Origin: Nicotiana tabacum
Taxonomy: Eukaryota; Streptophyta; Magnoliopsida; Solanales; Solanaceae
Assembly (NCBI RefSeq): GCF_000715075.1
Contig: NC_134102.1
Coordinates: 95,745,766 to 95,809,765, forward strand
Reading direction: 5' to 3'
Length of the DNA stretch: 64,000 nt
Shown: positions 1 through 11,552 of the stretch, piece after piece
Layout: every line of letters begins with the position of its first letter
Numbering within the stretch: the first letter of the stretch is position 1
Program-made: the position numbers and the translations under genes
Notes under the pieces: model-generated
Databases searched by the model: none
What the model saw: only the letters and a program-made list of their open reading frames with translations
What the model was told of the DNA's origin: nothing

Positions 1-1549
1 TCTGAGTTTGGCAGCTTAGGATTTGTGCTTCGCGATCGCGAAGAAGGTACATCTGGGCAGACTTAAATATTTCAAAAATGAGGGTTTGAGCCTATTTCAC
101 AAATTTGATTTTGGGAGCTCGGTTGAAGTCGATTCTTGGAGAGATTTTTAAGGGAGTGATTGGGGTAAGTGATCCCTACTTAGTTTTTGTTAAATTCCAT
201 GTTTATATCTTTGATTTCACTATTCAATTAGTTATTTGGGTTGAAATATTTGGGGAAAATGGAGGAAAGTTCTTAGGCCGAATTTTGGGGATTTGATCGA
301 GATTTTGGTATCGGATTTGAGTAATTTTGGCATGGGTGGACTCGTGGTTGAATGGGTGTTTGGATTTTGTAACTTTTATCGGATTTCTAGATGTGGGCCT
401 AGGGTTTGACTTTTTGTCTTTTGATTCGAGGCATTCAGAGGCCGTTTCGCGTGGCAAGGGCTTGTTGGAGTAGAATTTTGCAAAGTTTGAGGTAAGTAAC
501 ACTTCGAAACTTAGTTATGAGGGTATGAAACCCTGAATTACGTGTTATGTGATTGGTGTTGAGATGATGTACATGCTAGGTGACGAGCGGGTGGCGTGCA
601 CCGTAAGAATTGTGACTTGGTTGATTCCATGGAACTATATAGTTGAAAAATCTTATTGTTACCCGTATTTTACCATGTGTTAGAGCATTAGAGTTGCCAG
701 TCATGTTAGAAATCCTGCTTAGGCTACGTGTTGGTACTGTTGGGACCCACAGAGGTCGTGTTACATGTTGAACTATTTGCTTAACTTGCCATTTTATACT
801 CTGTCACAACTATTATTTGCATATTATATCTCAGTCTCTGTTGTCCTTTATTGATACATCAAATCATCATTGTTTGGTCTGATTATCATGATTCTTGTGA
901 GCCCGAGAGACTGAAGAGATTAATGACTAAGTGAGGCTGAGGGTCTATTGTGAGTGATATTCATGGGATTGGGCTGCACGCCGCAGTAGGCTTTATTGAT
1001 TCATGCAAGGATTTGGCTTATTATAGCACTTGGGCTGGATCGGCCCCTGTGGAGTCTGCACATCCACAGTGGGCGTTGTTGCTATACCACTGTCATATTT
1101 TTCTGTAACTTTTCGTACTGTTAATGTTGTGTGTGGGTTGTAACACTCAGACTCATCACTACTTTCAATCCAAAGGTTAGATTTGTTACTTATTGAGTTG
1201 GTTGTACTCACGCTACACCCTGCACCTCGTGTGCAGATCCAGGTATTTTCGGTCACGGCGGGTGCTGATTCATAGAGTTCATACATTTGGAGATCATCGA
1301 GGTAGCTGCTGTGGCGTCCGCAGGCCTTGATTCTCCTTCCCTATTTTTTACTTTATTTATTCAGTTCTATTTCCAGACAGTGTAACGAACTATTGAGTTA
1401 TGATATTCTATTCCGTTTTATGAGATTTTTATTTTTTAAAATTGTTTTAGTATATTTCAAAGTTGAAAGTGTTGGAAATGTCTGAGTAGTCAGCTTTCTT
1501 AGTACCATGATAGGCGCCATCACGACAAGTTGGGTTTTGGGTTGTGACA
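1..1549 (+). mobile_element. Partial 5' LTR of Tekay/Del-type Ty3/gypsy element D
   Basis: This aligns by eye with the 3' LTR at 20087-22306, starting inside it at about 21013, so the first ~930 bp of the LTR lie left of the window. It ends in GTTGTGACA immediately before a tRNA-Met-type primer-binding site, as a 5' LTR should. It differs from the 3' LTR by two block changes. It keeps about 500 bp (roughly 440-990) missing from the 3' LTR, and lacks about 150 bp around 1083 that the 3' LTR has. Near its left end is one CpG palindrome (CTTCGCGATCGCGAAG) followed by an AT-rich TTAAATATTT stretch. Confidence 0.85.
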
Positions 1550-1552
1550 AGT

Positions 1553-1571
1553 TGGTATTAGAGCCTAGGTT
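1553..1571 (+). other. Primer-binding site of element D (tRNA-iMet type)
   Basis: TGGTATTAGAGCCTAGGTT sits 3 bp after the LTR end. It matches the complement of the plant initiator tRNA-Met 3' end (TGGTATCAGAGC...) with one transition in the first 12 bases. Confidence 0.8.
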
Positions 1572-1741
1572 ACATAGGTCTCACGAGCAGGTTTAGTAGA
1601 GTCTTGCGGATCGGTACAGAGACACCTGTACTTATCTTTGAGAGGATGTCGAACCCTTAGGAAACTTCACATTCTTGTATTCTTTTCGTGTGGATTTGTT
1701 GATTCCGGGAACTAAACTTTTGTTATTCTATTCTCTCACAG

Positions 1742-2545
1742 ATGGTGAGGACACGTGCTACCAGATGGGAGGACAACCACTAGTACCACCAGCTAGGTCC
1801 ACGAGAGGCCGGGGTTGCTGTAGGGGCAGAGTTGTAGCTCGTACAACAGCTAGAGTAGCGCCTGCAGATCTACCAGTTGCTCCAGATCAGGGGCAGGTTC
1901 TAGATGTGGTTGAGCCAGTAGGGCCAACTCAGGCACCAGCTGTGCCCATTGTGATTCCAGGCCTTCAAGAGGCTTTGGCTTAGATTTTGACCGTGTGCAC
2001 TAGCCTTGCTCAGGCGATTTCTATTTTCAGATAGCGCCAACGTCTTCTCAGGCCGGGGGAGGTACTCAGACTCTCCAGAGAAGGTAATACAAGGACTTCA
2101 GACACTAGGGGTACTACCAGCCCAACTGGTTGCAGTTGCTCAGGCCTAGGTGGGTCCCGTTATGACTGATGATGAGTAGAGGAGACTAGAGAGATTTGGG
2201 CGGCTCCAACCTCTATCATTCAGTGGGGTTGAGTCAGAGGATGCCCAGGACTTCTTGGATTGGTGCCAGCAGATTCTTTGCACGGCGGGTATTTTGGAGA
2301 CCATTGGGGTCTTGTTCACTACGTTTTAGTTTACTGGGGCTGCCTTCAGATGGTGGGAGGCCTATGAGAGGTGTAGGCCAGTCGGTGCAACACCACTTAT
2401 ATGGAATGAGTTCTCTGTTCTCTTCTTGGAGAAGTTTGTGCCACAGACCCGCAGGGAGGAGCTGCGCAGATAGTTCGAGCAGCTACATCAGGATGGAATA
2501 TCTGTGACCCAGTATGAGATGAGGTTTTCAGAGTTGGCTCATTAG
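1742..2545 (+). pseudogene. gag: Decayed gag (capsid) of element D
   Basis: The putative start ATGGTGAGGACACGTGC gives MVRTRAT, the same N-terminus as the better preserved gag of element G at 56602. The frame is lost within about 13 codons and recovered in another frame reading ...GLQEALA. Further on, pieces such as RRLERFGRLQPLSFSG, DAQDFLDWC and QYEMRFSELAH appear in order, which are Retrotrans_gag capsid motifs, but separated by many stops. The capsid end (FSELAH) is followed almost directly by the zinc knuckle, so roughly 100 residues of the normal linker are missing. It would have formed the particle shell packaging element RNA. It cannot make a protein now. Confidence 0.75.
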
Positions 2546-3219
2546 TTCCAAGAAGGGATGTTTCGAGTGTGGAGAGTTGGGTCATGTGCAGAAGTTTTGT
2601 CCCCGCTTTACGGGAGGTCCAGCTCAGCAGAGGAGTCAGGACATGACTTCAGCACTAGTTACTTCACCACTCACCCAGCCAGCTCGGGGTGGGGATCAGG
2701 TAGCTAGAGGTTTCTCAAGAGGGGTAGGCCGATCAAGTGGCGGTCAGGCTCGATTCTATACTATTCCTGCCAGGCCAGATGCCGTTGCTTCAGACACAGT
2801 GATCACAGGTATTGTCTTAGTATGCCACAGGGATGGTTCTATATTATTTGACCCTTGTTACACTTACTCGTATGTATCATCAAATTTTGTTCGTTACCTA
2901 GATATGCCCCATGCATCCTTAGCTTCATCTGCTTATGTATCTATGCCAGGGGGTGATACTATTGTTGTGGACCGTGTATATCGGTCATGTGTAGTGACTA
3001 TTAGGGGTGTTGGAGACTAGATTTGATCTCTTATTGCTTAGTATGGTTGATTTCGATATGATATTGGGTATGGATTGGTTGTCTCCATGTCATGCTATTC
3101 TAGATTGTCATGCTAAGACCGTGGCATTTGCGATGCCGGGATTGCCAAGGATTGAGTGGAAATGTTCTCTAGATTATGTTCCCAGCAGGGTGATTTCATA
3201 TTTGAAGGCCCAACATATT
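2546..3219 (+). pseudogene. Zinc knuckle and aspartic protease of element D, truncated
   Basis: A CCHC nucleocapsid knuckle (CFECGELGHVQKFC) is followed by the retropepsin-like protease region. The usual DPGST active-site loop reads DPCYT here, so the catalytic glycine and serine are replaced. One frameshift near 3010 separates this from the following segment ILGMDWLSPCHAILDC, a very typical protease C-terminal motif of Del/Tekay elements. Reading then reaches YLKAQH, where Athila sequence begins. The pol frame resumes at 17097 with about 15-18 residues absent, judged against the usual spacing in this clade. Confidence 0.8.
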
Positions 3220-3248
3220 ATGTCTAAATTCACGCTCAATTTAGACAT
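3220..3248. repeat. Inverted repeat at the D / Athila junction
   Basis: ATGTCTAAATT at 3220-3230 is the exact reverse complement of AATTTAGACAT at 3238-3248, with a 7-base loop CACGCTC. The right arm is Athila sequence also present in copy B (about 8912-8930). The left arm is not in copy B, so it appears to have been created at the junction. Confidence 0.8.
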
Positions 3249-3562
3249 GGTAGTAGCAATTTAGACATGATACACAGTTTACCCATCCCTCAAATAGCAA
3301 ATAGGAAGTTACCCACACAAATTTAAGCTCACATGATGATGAATTTGATATTAGGCCTAAAAATAACTAAACTAATTATGAACAAAATTAAGAAAATTGA
3401 AAAATTTAAAGATGAATCGAACATGCATGTAATGTAGTGATGCTAAGGAAGACTCAAAAATGATGAAATGAGTGATAAATGCGTGAATCAGTTGAGTGCA
3501 CTGTGTTTGCCTTTGTGTTAATTGTCAAGAGTTCGTAAAGTCTCAACAATAGTAAGAAGGAA

Positions 3563-3571
3563 CTATTTATA
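3563..3571 (-). promoter_or_regulatory. Internal TATA box of copy A
   Basis: The minus strand reads TATAAATAG, about 30 bp downstream of the CpG inverted-motif array. The same box occurs at the equivalent point in copies B and C and in the Athila LTRs. Confidence 0.5.
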
Positions 3572-3602
3572 GTTGATCGGTTAGGGCAAGAGTTCAAGAG
3601 AT

Positions 3603-3875
3603 GAGTGCAGCTGCACAATTTTGTGTGCGGTCCGCACTCCTTTACCTGTTACAATTTACCCTTTTGATGATCTGCGGTCCACACATTTTTGAGTGCGGCC
3701 GTAGATTTTTGTGTGGACCGCACATTTCCTTGTGCGGTAACACTTTGGCCATTTTTCTGACATGCACAACTTCAGAGAGTTTGCAATTTCTGATCTCCAG
3801 TTGTGCGGCCGCAACAAGAATTGTACGGCCGCATATCCCTTTCTGCTGTGGCCTTCAAAATTGTGCGGTCCGCAC
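3603..3875. repeat. CpG inverted-motif array (TGCGG..CCGCA), copy A
   Basis: There are about ten motifs of the type TGCGGNCCGCA or TGCGGCCGCA, some with C-to-T changes, spaced about 20-40 bp. They lie between pol and where the third ORF would start. Open frames across it are fortuitous. Confidence 0.75.
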
Positions 3876-3961
3876 TTTTTTCACACTTAGCCACGTTTCC
3901 TGCAAAGCATACTCATTCCTGCAACACACTTCAAAACTAGTTAACACAAAACAAGACCTAT

Positions 3962-3992
3962 CTAAAGAAGAAGAAAAAGGAAAAAAAAAACA
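3962..3992 (-). promoter_or_regulatory. Candidate 3' splice acceptor after pol, copy A
   Basis: On the minus strand a T/C-only tract of about 28 bases ends in TTTAG|ATAGG, just after a conserved block (GACGTTAAATCAGGCGCTT) that follows the pol stop. Copies B and C have the same arrangement. Confidence 0.4.
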
Positions 3993-4052
3993 CGGGTTGC
4001 CTCCCAAGAAGCGCCTGATTTAACGTCACGGCACGACACAGATTACCATCAA

Positions 4053-5343
4053 TCACTTGAAATGAATCACTGCCACTACGTGGCCATCACCAACATTTCC
4101 TAGATAGTGCTTCACCCGATGGCTATTGACTCTAAACATTTCATCATTTTTATTCTTCAAGTCCAATGAACCAAAGGGTGTTACACTCACAACTTCAAAC
4201 GGGCCACTCCATTTAGAATTCAACTTTCTCGGAAACATCCGTAACCCAGAATTGAACAATAGCACAAGATCACCTTCTTTAAACTCTTTGTTCTGAATGT
4301 ACTTATCATGGAGGTACTTCATCTTCTCCTTGTATAATGATGAACTCGTATATGCATGGTACCTAAATTCATCTAGTTCATTCAATTGTGCCACCCTTAA
4401 GTTGGAGGCGACATCCCACTCAAGATTTAACTTCTTCAAAGCCCACATGGCCTTGTGCTCAAGTTCCACTGGAACGTGACAAGATTTCCCAAATACTAAC
4501 CGGTATGGAGACATCCCAATCGGTGTTTTGTAAGCCGTCCTATATGCCCATAAAGCATCATCAAGTTTCTTTGACCAATCCGTCCGGTTGGCATTTACTG
4601 TTTTTGACAAAATACTCTTTATCTCTCGGTTGGAGACTTCCACTTGTCTGCTTGCTTAAGGGTGATAGGAGTCGTGACTTTGTGAGTGACACCACACTTG
4701 CTAAGCAAGGTATCAAAATCTTTGTTGCAAAAATGCGACCCCCATCGCTTATAATGGCCCATGGAGTACCAAACCTTGTGAAGATGTTCTTTTTTAAAAA
4801 TGCCACTACACTTCTAGCTTCGTTGTTGGGTTGAGCAACGGCCTCAACCCATTTTGACACATAATCCACAACTACCAAAATGTAGGTGTTCCCACAAGAG
4901 CTTACAAATGGTCCCATGAAATCAATACCGCACACATAAAAAATATCGATTTCCAAGATGGTGGTGAGGGGCATCTCATTTTTCTTTAAAATTCCACCGG
5001 CCCTTTAACATTCATCACAACGCCTGACTAGATCACTTGCGTCCTTGTAGAGAGTAGGCCAATAGAATCCACAACTCAACACTTTGGCCGCCGTTCTTGC
5101 TCCCCCATGGTGACCACCATAGGGTGAAGAATGACAAGCCCCAAGAATTTCAACTTGTTCCTCCTCCGGCACACATCTTCTAATCACGCCATCGGTATAA
5201 ATCTGGAAGAGGTATAGTTCATCCCAATAATAGTCTAGGCAATCCCTTTTGAACTTCCTCTTTTGGTTTGAAGAGAACTCATCCGGTACAATACCACTCA
5301 TAAGATAATTTGCTAAATCAGCGAACCATGACATCTCGGTCAT
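4053..5343 (-). pseudogene. Athila integrase, copy A
   Basis: The zinc-binding part ([14 protein letters not shown] ... CDEC) is followed by the rve core. The core has Asp in [11 protein letters not shown], a second Asp in IISDGG and the Glu in [12 protein letters not shown], so all three catalytic residues are readable. The C-terminal part runs through [20 protein letters not shown] to KHYLG and the end of pol. The copy is broken by a stop after CDEC (near 5005) and a frameshift between the SDGG motif and the Glu motif. The normal role is insertion of element cDNA into host DNA. Confidence 0.85.
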
Positions 5344-5409
5344 TGAAATGGCTAGAAGTTTCTTGTCGGGGAAGGAGTCATTGATTTCAAGGCTGTCATG
5401 TGGCCTCCC

Positions 5410-5857
5410 CTACTCCTCCAAGCGAGACAAGTGGTTCGCCACTTGGTTTTTACTGCCTTTGCGGTCTTGGATGTCTAGATCGAACTTTTGCAATAAAAGC
5501 ACCAATCTCATTAACCGAGCCTTTGAATCTTTGTTGCTCATAAGGTACCGAAGTGCCGCATGATCCGTGTGGACAATCACCTTTGTAGCCATCAAGTACG
5601 GGCAGAACTTCTCCTTAGAAAAAACAATAGCAAAGAGCTCTTTTTCGGTTACATTGTAATTGACTTGGGCATCATTCATGGTCTCACTAGCATAGTAGAC
5701 TGGATGAAAAATCTTGTTGACACGTTGCCCCAAAACTGCTCCGACCGCCACATCACTAGCGTCACACATGAGCTCAAAAGGCGAGCTCCAATTCGGGGCG
5801 GTGATAATAGGAGTAGTTGTCAATTTGAACTTGAGCAATTCAAATGCCTTCATACAA
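5410..5857 (-). pseudogene. Athila RNase H domain, copy A
   Basis: The open segment starts [17 protein letters not shown] and contains [19 protein letters not shown] (first acidic residue), [15 protein letters not shown] (Glu) and [12 protein letters not shown] (Asp), the standard RT-RNase H order. It is separated by a frameshift from the RT upstream and by a stop (...LSRLEE*) from the integrase downstream. It would degrade RNA in the RNA:DNA hybrid during reverse transcription. Confidence 0.85.
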
Positions 5858-5860
5858 TCC

Positions 5861-7042
5861 TCATTGAAATGGGATTTGGCATTTGTTTTCCAAAAGCTTA
5901 CACAAGGGGTTCACCACTTTGGAAAATTCCTTTATGAAACGCCGGTAGAACCCCGCATGACCCAAGAAACTCCTCCCTCCCTTCATGGATGTTGGAGGTG
6001 AAAGTTTAGAAATCACCTCTATTTTCGCCTTGTCGACCTCAATGCCATTCTTTGAAATTTTGTGGCCAAGGACAATGCCTTCCTCAACCATGAAATGACA
6101 TTTCTCCCAATTCAACACCAAGTTCGTCTCTTCACATATTGCCAAGACCTTATCCAAAATTTTCAAGCAATCATCAAAAGATTTCCCGACCACAGAAAAG
6201 TCATCCATGAAGACTTCAAGGAAATCCTCCATCATGTCTGTGAAGATATCCATCATACACCTTTGAAAAGTCGCCGGTGCATTGCATAACCCAAATGGCA
6301 TCCGCGAGAATGCGAAAGTATCATAAGGACATGTGAAAGTAGACTTCTCTTGATCCTCCAGAGCAATAAGAATTTGATTGTAGCCGGAATATCCATCAAG
6401 GAAACAATAGAAAGCACGACCGTCCAACCTATCAAGCTTTTGATCTAGGAAGGGAAGTGGGAAGCGATCCTTCCTTGTGACTTTGTTGAGCTTGTGATAG
6501 TCCATACACACTCTCCACCCGCTCACCGTTCTTGTAGGAATCAACTCGTTCTTGTCATTGGTAACCACCGTCATGCCCCCTTTCTTTGGGACACATTGTA
6601 CCGGAGAGGTCCACGAACTATCGGAAATGGGGTAAACAACCCCTGCATCTAACCACTTGATGATCTCCTTCTTGACCACCTTTTGCATTGCTTCATTTAG
6701 CCTCCTTTGATGTTCAATGAAGGGTTTGGAATCTTCCTCCAAATTAATCTTGTGCATGCAAAATGTGGGGCTTATTCTCCAAATATCCGCCAATGTCCAT
6801 CTAATAGATTTCTTCCTCTTTTGTAGCACCGTCAATGTGGAGTCTACCTGCACGTTAGTCAAACAAGAGGAAAGAATAACCGGTAAAGTAGAACAAGGGC
6901 CAAGGAATTCATACTTGAGATGCGGAGGCAATGGCTTTAACTTCAAAGTGGGAGGCTCCTCTATTGAGGGATTTGTTGGAGAAGTCTTCCGATTTTCAAG
7001 ATCCAAGGACAATTTGCGGGGTTTATAAGTGTACGACCCCAT
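5861..7042 (-). CDS. Athila reverse transcriptase, copy A (open over 393 codons)
   Basis: This is the longest uninterrupted RT in the window. It starts in the linker [18 protein letters not shown], runs through [20 protein letters not shown], the palm motif [23 protein letters not shown] and [17 protein letters not shown] motifs, and holds the catalytic box [10 protein letters not shown] with both aspartates. It ends in the connection region [18 protein letters not shown] (here [15 protein letters not shown]), then shifts frame before RNase H. The ORF start is only the point where the frame opens, since the natural polyprotein began in gag. No intact RNase H or integrase is joined to it, so it is not an active gene. 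Confidence 0.85.
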   Translation of the reverse strand: MGSYTYKPRKLSLDLENRKTSPTNPSIEEPPTLKLKPLPPHLKYEFLGPCSTLPVILSSCLTNVQVDSTLTVLQKRKKSIRWTLADIWRISPTFCMHKINLEEDSKPFIEHQRRLNEAMQKVVKKEIIKWLDAGVVYPISDSSWTSPVQCVPKKGGMTVVTNDKNELIPTRTVSGWRVCMDYHKLNKVTRKDRFPLPFLDQKLDRLDGRAFYCFLDGYSGYNQILIALEDQEKSTFTCPYDTFAFSRMPFGLCNAPATFQRCMMDIFTDMMEDFLEVFMDDFSVVGKSFDDCLKILDKVLAICEETNLVLNWEKCHFMVEEGIVLGHKISKNGIEVDKAKIEVISKLSPPTSMKGGRSFLGHAGFYRRFIKEFSKVVNPLCKLLENKCQIPFQ

Positions 7043-7045
7043 TCC

Positions 7046-8098
<1,053 letters not shown>

Positions 8099-8470
8099 AT
8101 CATCATCATCAACTGTGACTGGTGCGGCAGGGGCATGAGTAGATGAGGGTTCTGAACCCTGACTGTCATCATCTGAACCCTCAGAAGTGATTGCTGAGGT
8201 GGAAGGCTCATTTCAGAGCTGGTATCTCCCTGGAAATTGTTGTGGATGAGATTGGGCATCAGGTCGTTCTTCCAAAGAGTGTCCTTTTGATGCTTCCCTA
8301 GACGGGATGTATAAACTTGACTTAGAGGGCTCTGCAGCCCTACCTCACCCTACAGTTGCCTTTTTAGATAACACCTTTTGCACGGATTGTGGTAGGGTAC
8401 CCCTGCCTTGGCCTCGGGAGGGTTCACCCCTCCCCTTGGATGCATCACCTCGTCCCCGTGATCTAACCAT
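8099..8470 (-). pseudogene. Third (env-position) ORF of Athila copy B, N-terminal piece
   Basis: It starts with ATGGTTAGATCACGGGGACG (MVRSRGRGD...), homologous to the ORF start at 38698 in copy C. It continues with GRGEPSRGQGRGT, a Pro/Gln-rich stretch and an acidic-serine stretch EPSSTHAPAAPVTVDDDD that matches EPSSTPVPEAPVATVDD in copy C. Two in-frame TGA codons are present. The sequence ends at the LTR H junction before the conserved plant-transposon domain seen in copy C. Confidence 0.7.
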
Positions 8471-8549
8471 TGTCTGCAATACATAGCAACAAGAATCAGT
8501 TATAGTTCAAATCCAATGCATCAGATAATTATAGATAAACAATATGCAG

Positions 8550-8870
8550 GTTGGGGGAAGTGCGGTCCGCACATTTTTGGGTGCAGCCGCATATGGGCTT
8601 ATGCGGTCCTCACAATTTTGGAAGTGCGGCCGCACTAATGGTTCTGCGGTCCGCACAATTTTAAGTGCGACCCCAGAATTGAAGTGCGGTCTGCACAATC
8701 TAGAGTGCGGCCGCACAATTGAAACTTCGAAAATGACAACTCTTTGAAGACAAAGAGTTGCTTGATTTGCGGCCGCACACACTTTTCTGCGGCCGCGGTT
8801 GAATTTCTGCGGACCGCACAATCATTCTACACCAAATGCCCTAGCCTACTGTTCTGCGGACCGCACAATT
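8550..8870. repeat. CpG inverted-motif array in the third-ORF leader, copy B
   Basis: Motifs such as TGCGGTCCGCAC, TGCGGCCGCAC and TGCGGACCGCAC alternate at about 30-bp spacing upstream of the third ORF start. The corresponding leader array in copy C is at 38230-38605. Confidence 0.8.
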
Positions 8871-9239
8871 GTAACATTTATTGTGCAAATTCTTAGGGGT
8901 TCTAATTCACGCTCAATTTAGACATGGTAGTAGCAATTTAGACATGATACACAGTTTACTCATCCCGCAAATAGCAAATAGGAAGTTACCCACACAAATT
9001 TAAGTTCACATGATGATGAATTTGACATTAGGCCTAAAAATAACTAAACTACTTATGAACAAAATTAAGAAAATTGAAAAATTTAAAGATGAATTTAACA
9101 TACCAGTAATGTAGTGATGCTAAGGAAGAATCAAAGATGATGAAATGAGTGTTAGATGTGTGAATCAGTTGAGTGCACTGTATTTGCCTTTGTGTTAATT
9201 GTTCAGAGTTCGTAAAGTCTCAATAGTAGTGAGAAAGAA

Positions 9240-9248
9240 CTATTTATA
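9240..9248 (-). promoter_or_regulatory. Internal TATA box of copy B
   Basis: TATAAATAG on the minus strand, 33 bp downstream of the last motif of the array at 9281-9610 and about 770 bp upstream of the third ORF start. Confidence 0.5.
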
Positions 9249-9280
9249 GTTGACCGGTTAGGGAAAGAGTTCAAGAGTTG

Positions 9281-9610
9281 AGTGCGGCCGCACAATTTTG
9301 TGTGCGATATGCACAATTTTGTGTGCGATCTGCACAATTTTATGTGCGATCCGCACTACTTTACCTGTTATAATTTACCCTTTTGATGATTTGCAGTCCG
9401 CACATTTTTGAGTGCGGCCGCAGATTTTTGTGCAAACCGTACATTTCCTTGTGCGGCGGCACTTTGGCCATTTTTCTGACATGTACAACTTTAGAGAGTT
9501 TGCAATTTCTGGTCTCCAGTTGTGCAACCGCAACAATAATTGTGCGGCCGCAGATCCCTTTCTGCTGTGGCCTTCAAAATTGTGCGGTGCGCACAATAAA
9601 TGTGCGTTCC
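9281..9610. repeat. CpG inverted-motif array upstream of the internal TATA, copy B
   Basis: It includes GTGCGGCCGCACAATT, several decayed GTGCGATCTGCACAATTTT units and GTGCGGTGCGCACAATAAATG. The array is collinear with the one in copy A at 3603-3875. Confidence 0.75.
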
Positions 9611-9713
9611 GCACTTTTTTCACACTTAACCACTTTTCCTGAGCATAGTTCCCGCAAAGCATACTCATTCATGCAACATAGTTCAAAACCAGTTAGCACA
9701 AAACAAGACCTAT

Positions 9714-9755
9714 CTAAAGAATAAGAAAAAGGAAAAGAAAAAGAAAAAGAAAAAT
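9714..9755 (-). promoter_or_regulatory. Candidate 3' splice acceptor after pol, copy B
   Basis: A nearly pure T/C tract of about 38 bases ends in CTTTAG|ATAGG on the minus strand, right after the GACGTTAAATCAGGCGCTTT block that follows pol. Confidence 0.4.
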
Positions 9756-9814
9756 GGGTTTCCTCCCAAAAAGCGCCTGATTTAACGTCACAGCACGACA
9801 CAGATTACCATCAA

Positions 9815-10965
9815 TCACTTGAAATGAATCACTGTTACTACGTGTCCATCACCAACTTTTCCCAGATAGTGCTTCACCCTGTGACCATTGACTCTAACCA
9901 CTTCATCATTTTTATTCTTCAAGTTCAATGCACCAAAGGGTGTCACACTCACAACTTCAAACGGGCCACTCCATTTAGACTTCAACTTTCCTGGAAACAT
10001 CCGTAACCGAGAATTGAACAATGACACAAGATCACCTTCTTTAAACTCCTTGTTCCGAATGTACTTATAATGGAGGTACTTCATCTTCTCCTTGTATAAG
10101 GATGAACTTATATATGCATGGTACCGAAATTCATCTAGTTCATTCAATTGTGCCACCCTTAAGTTGGAGGCGACATCCCACTCAAGATTTAGCTCCTTCA
10201 AAGCCCACATGGCCTTGTGCTCAAGTTCCAACAGAACATGACAAGCTTTCCCAAACACTAATCGGTATGGATACATCCCAATCAGTGTTTTGTAAGCCAT
10301 CCTTTAAGCCCATAAAGCATCATCAAGTTTCTTTGACTAATCCGTCCGGTTGGCATTCACTGTTTGTGACCAAATACTCTTGATCTCCTGGTTGGAGACT
10401 TCCACTTGTCCACTTGCTTGAGGATGATAGGGGGTCGAGACTTTGTGAGTGACACCATACTTGGTGAGTAAGGTATCAAAAACTTTGTTGCAAAAGTGCG
10501 ATCCCCCATCACTTATAATGGCCCTTGGAATACCAAACCTTGTGAAGATGTTCTTTTTCAAAAATGCCACCACACTTTTAGCTTCGTTGTTGGGTAGAGC
10601 AACGACCTCAACCCATTTTGACACATAATCCACAACTACCAAAATGTAGGTGTTCCCACAAGAGCTTACGAACAGTCCCATGAAATCAATACCCCACACA
10701 TCAAAAATATCAATTTCCAAGATAGTGGTGAGGGGCATCTCATTTTTCTTTGAAATCCCACCGGCCCTTTGACATTCATCACAATGCTTGACTAGATCAC
10801 TTGCGTCCTTGTAGAGAGTAGGCCAATAGAATCCACAACTCAACACTTTGGCCGCCGTTCTTGCTCCCCCATGGTGACCACCGTAGGGTGAAGAATGACA
10901 AGCCCCAATAATTTCAACTTGTTCCTCCTTCCGGCACACAACTTCTAATCATGCCATCGGTACAA
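9815..10965 (-). pseudogene. Athila integrase, copy B
   Basis: The zinc-binding segment ([14 protein letters not shown] ... [13 protein letters not shown]) is continuous with the core. The core shows [33 protein letters not shown] and [13 protein letters not shown], so the D, D and E positions are all present. A stop follows NANRTD near 10337, and the C-terminal part continues in the same order to [13 protein letters not shown]. The upstream edge has a frameshift at the CRKEEQV region. It is better preserved than integrase in copies A and C but not open throughout. Confidence 0.85.
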
Positions 10966-11090
10966 ATTCGGAAGAGTTAAGGTTCATCCCAATAATAGTC
11001 TAGGTAATCATGTTTGAGCTTCTTCCTTTGGTTTGAAGAGAACTCATCCGGTACAATACCACTCACAAGATAATTTGCTAAATTAGCGAA

Positions 11091-11552
11091 TCATGGCATC
11101 TCGGTCATTGAAATGGCTAGAAGTTGCTCGTCGGGGAAGGATTCATTGATTTCAAGGCCGTCATGTGGCCTCCCCTCCTCCTCTAAGCGAGACAAGTAGT
11201 CCGCCACTTGGTTTTCACTGCCTTTGTGGTCTTGGATGTCTAGATCTAACTCTTGCAATAAAAGCACCCATCTTATTAACCAAGCCTTTGAATACTTCTT
11301 GATCATAAGGTATCGAAGTATCACATGATCTGTGTGGACAATCACCTTTGTACCCATCAAGTACGAGCGGAATTTCTCCATAGCAAAAATAATAGCAAGG
11401 AGCTCTTTTTCGATCACATTGTAATTGACTTGGGCATCATTCATGGTCTTACTAGCATAGTAGACCAGATGAAAGATCTTGTTGACACGTTGCCCCAAAA
11501 CTGCTCCGACCGCCACATCACTAGCATCACACATGAGCTCAAAAGGCAAGCT
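11091..11552 (-). pseudogene. Athila RNase H domain, copy B
   Basis: [35 protein letters not shown] and [12 protein letters not shown] give the three acidic positions in order, ending in [12 protein letters not shown] and the start of the integrase linker. It is separated from RT by a stop near 11553. Confidence 0.85.

Noticed and set aside
3601..4023. Open frames with CGPH/CGRR/RPHI-rich peptides (also at 8507-8821, 9375-9724, 16481-16882, 30345-30678, 37386-37850, 38178-38661, 42738-43083)
   Set aside because: They are translations of the TGCGG..CCGCA arrays in every frame and strand, with no conserved protein start or codon bias.
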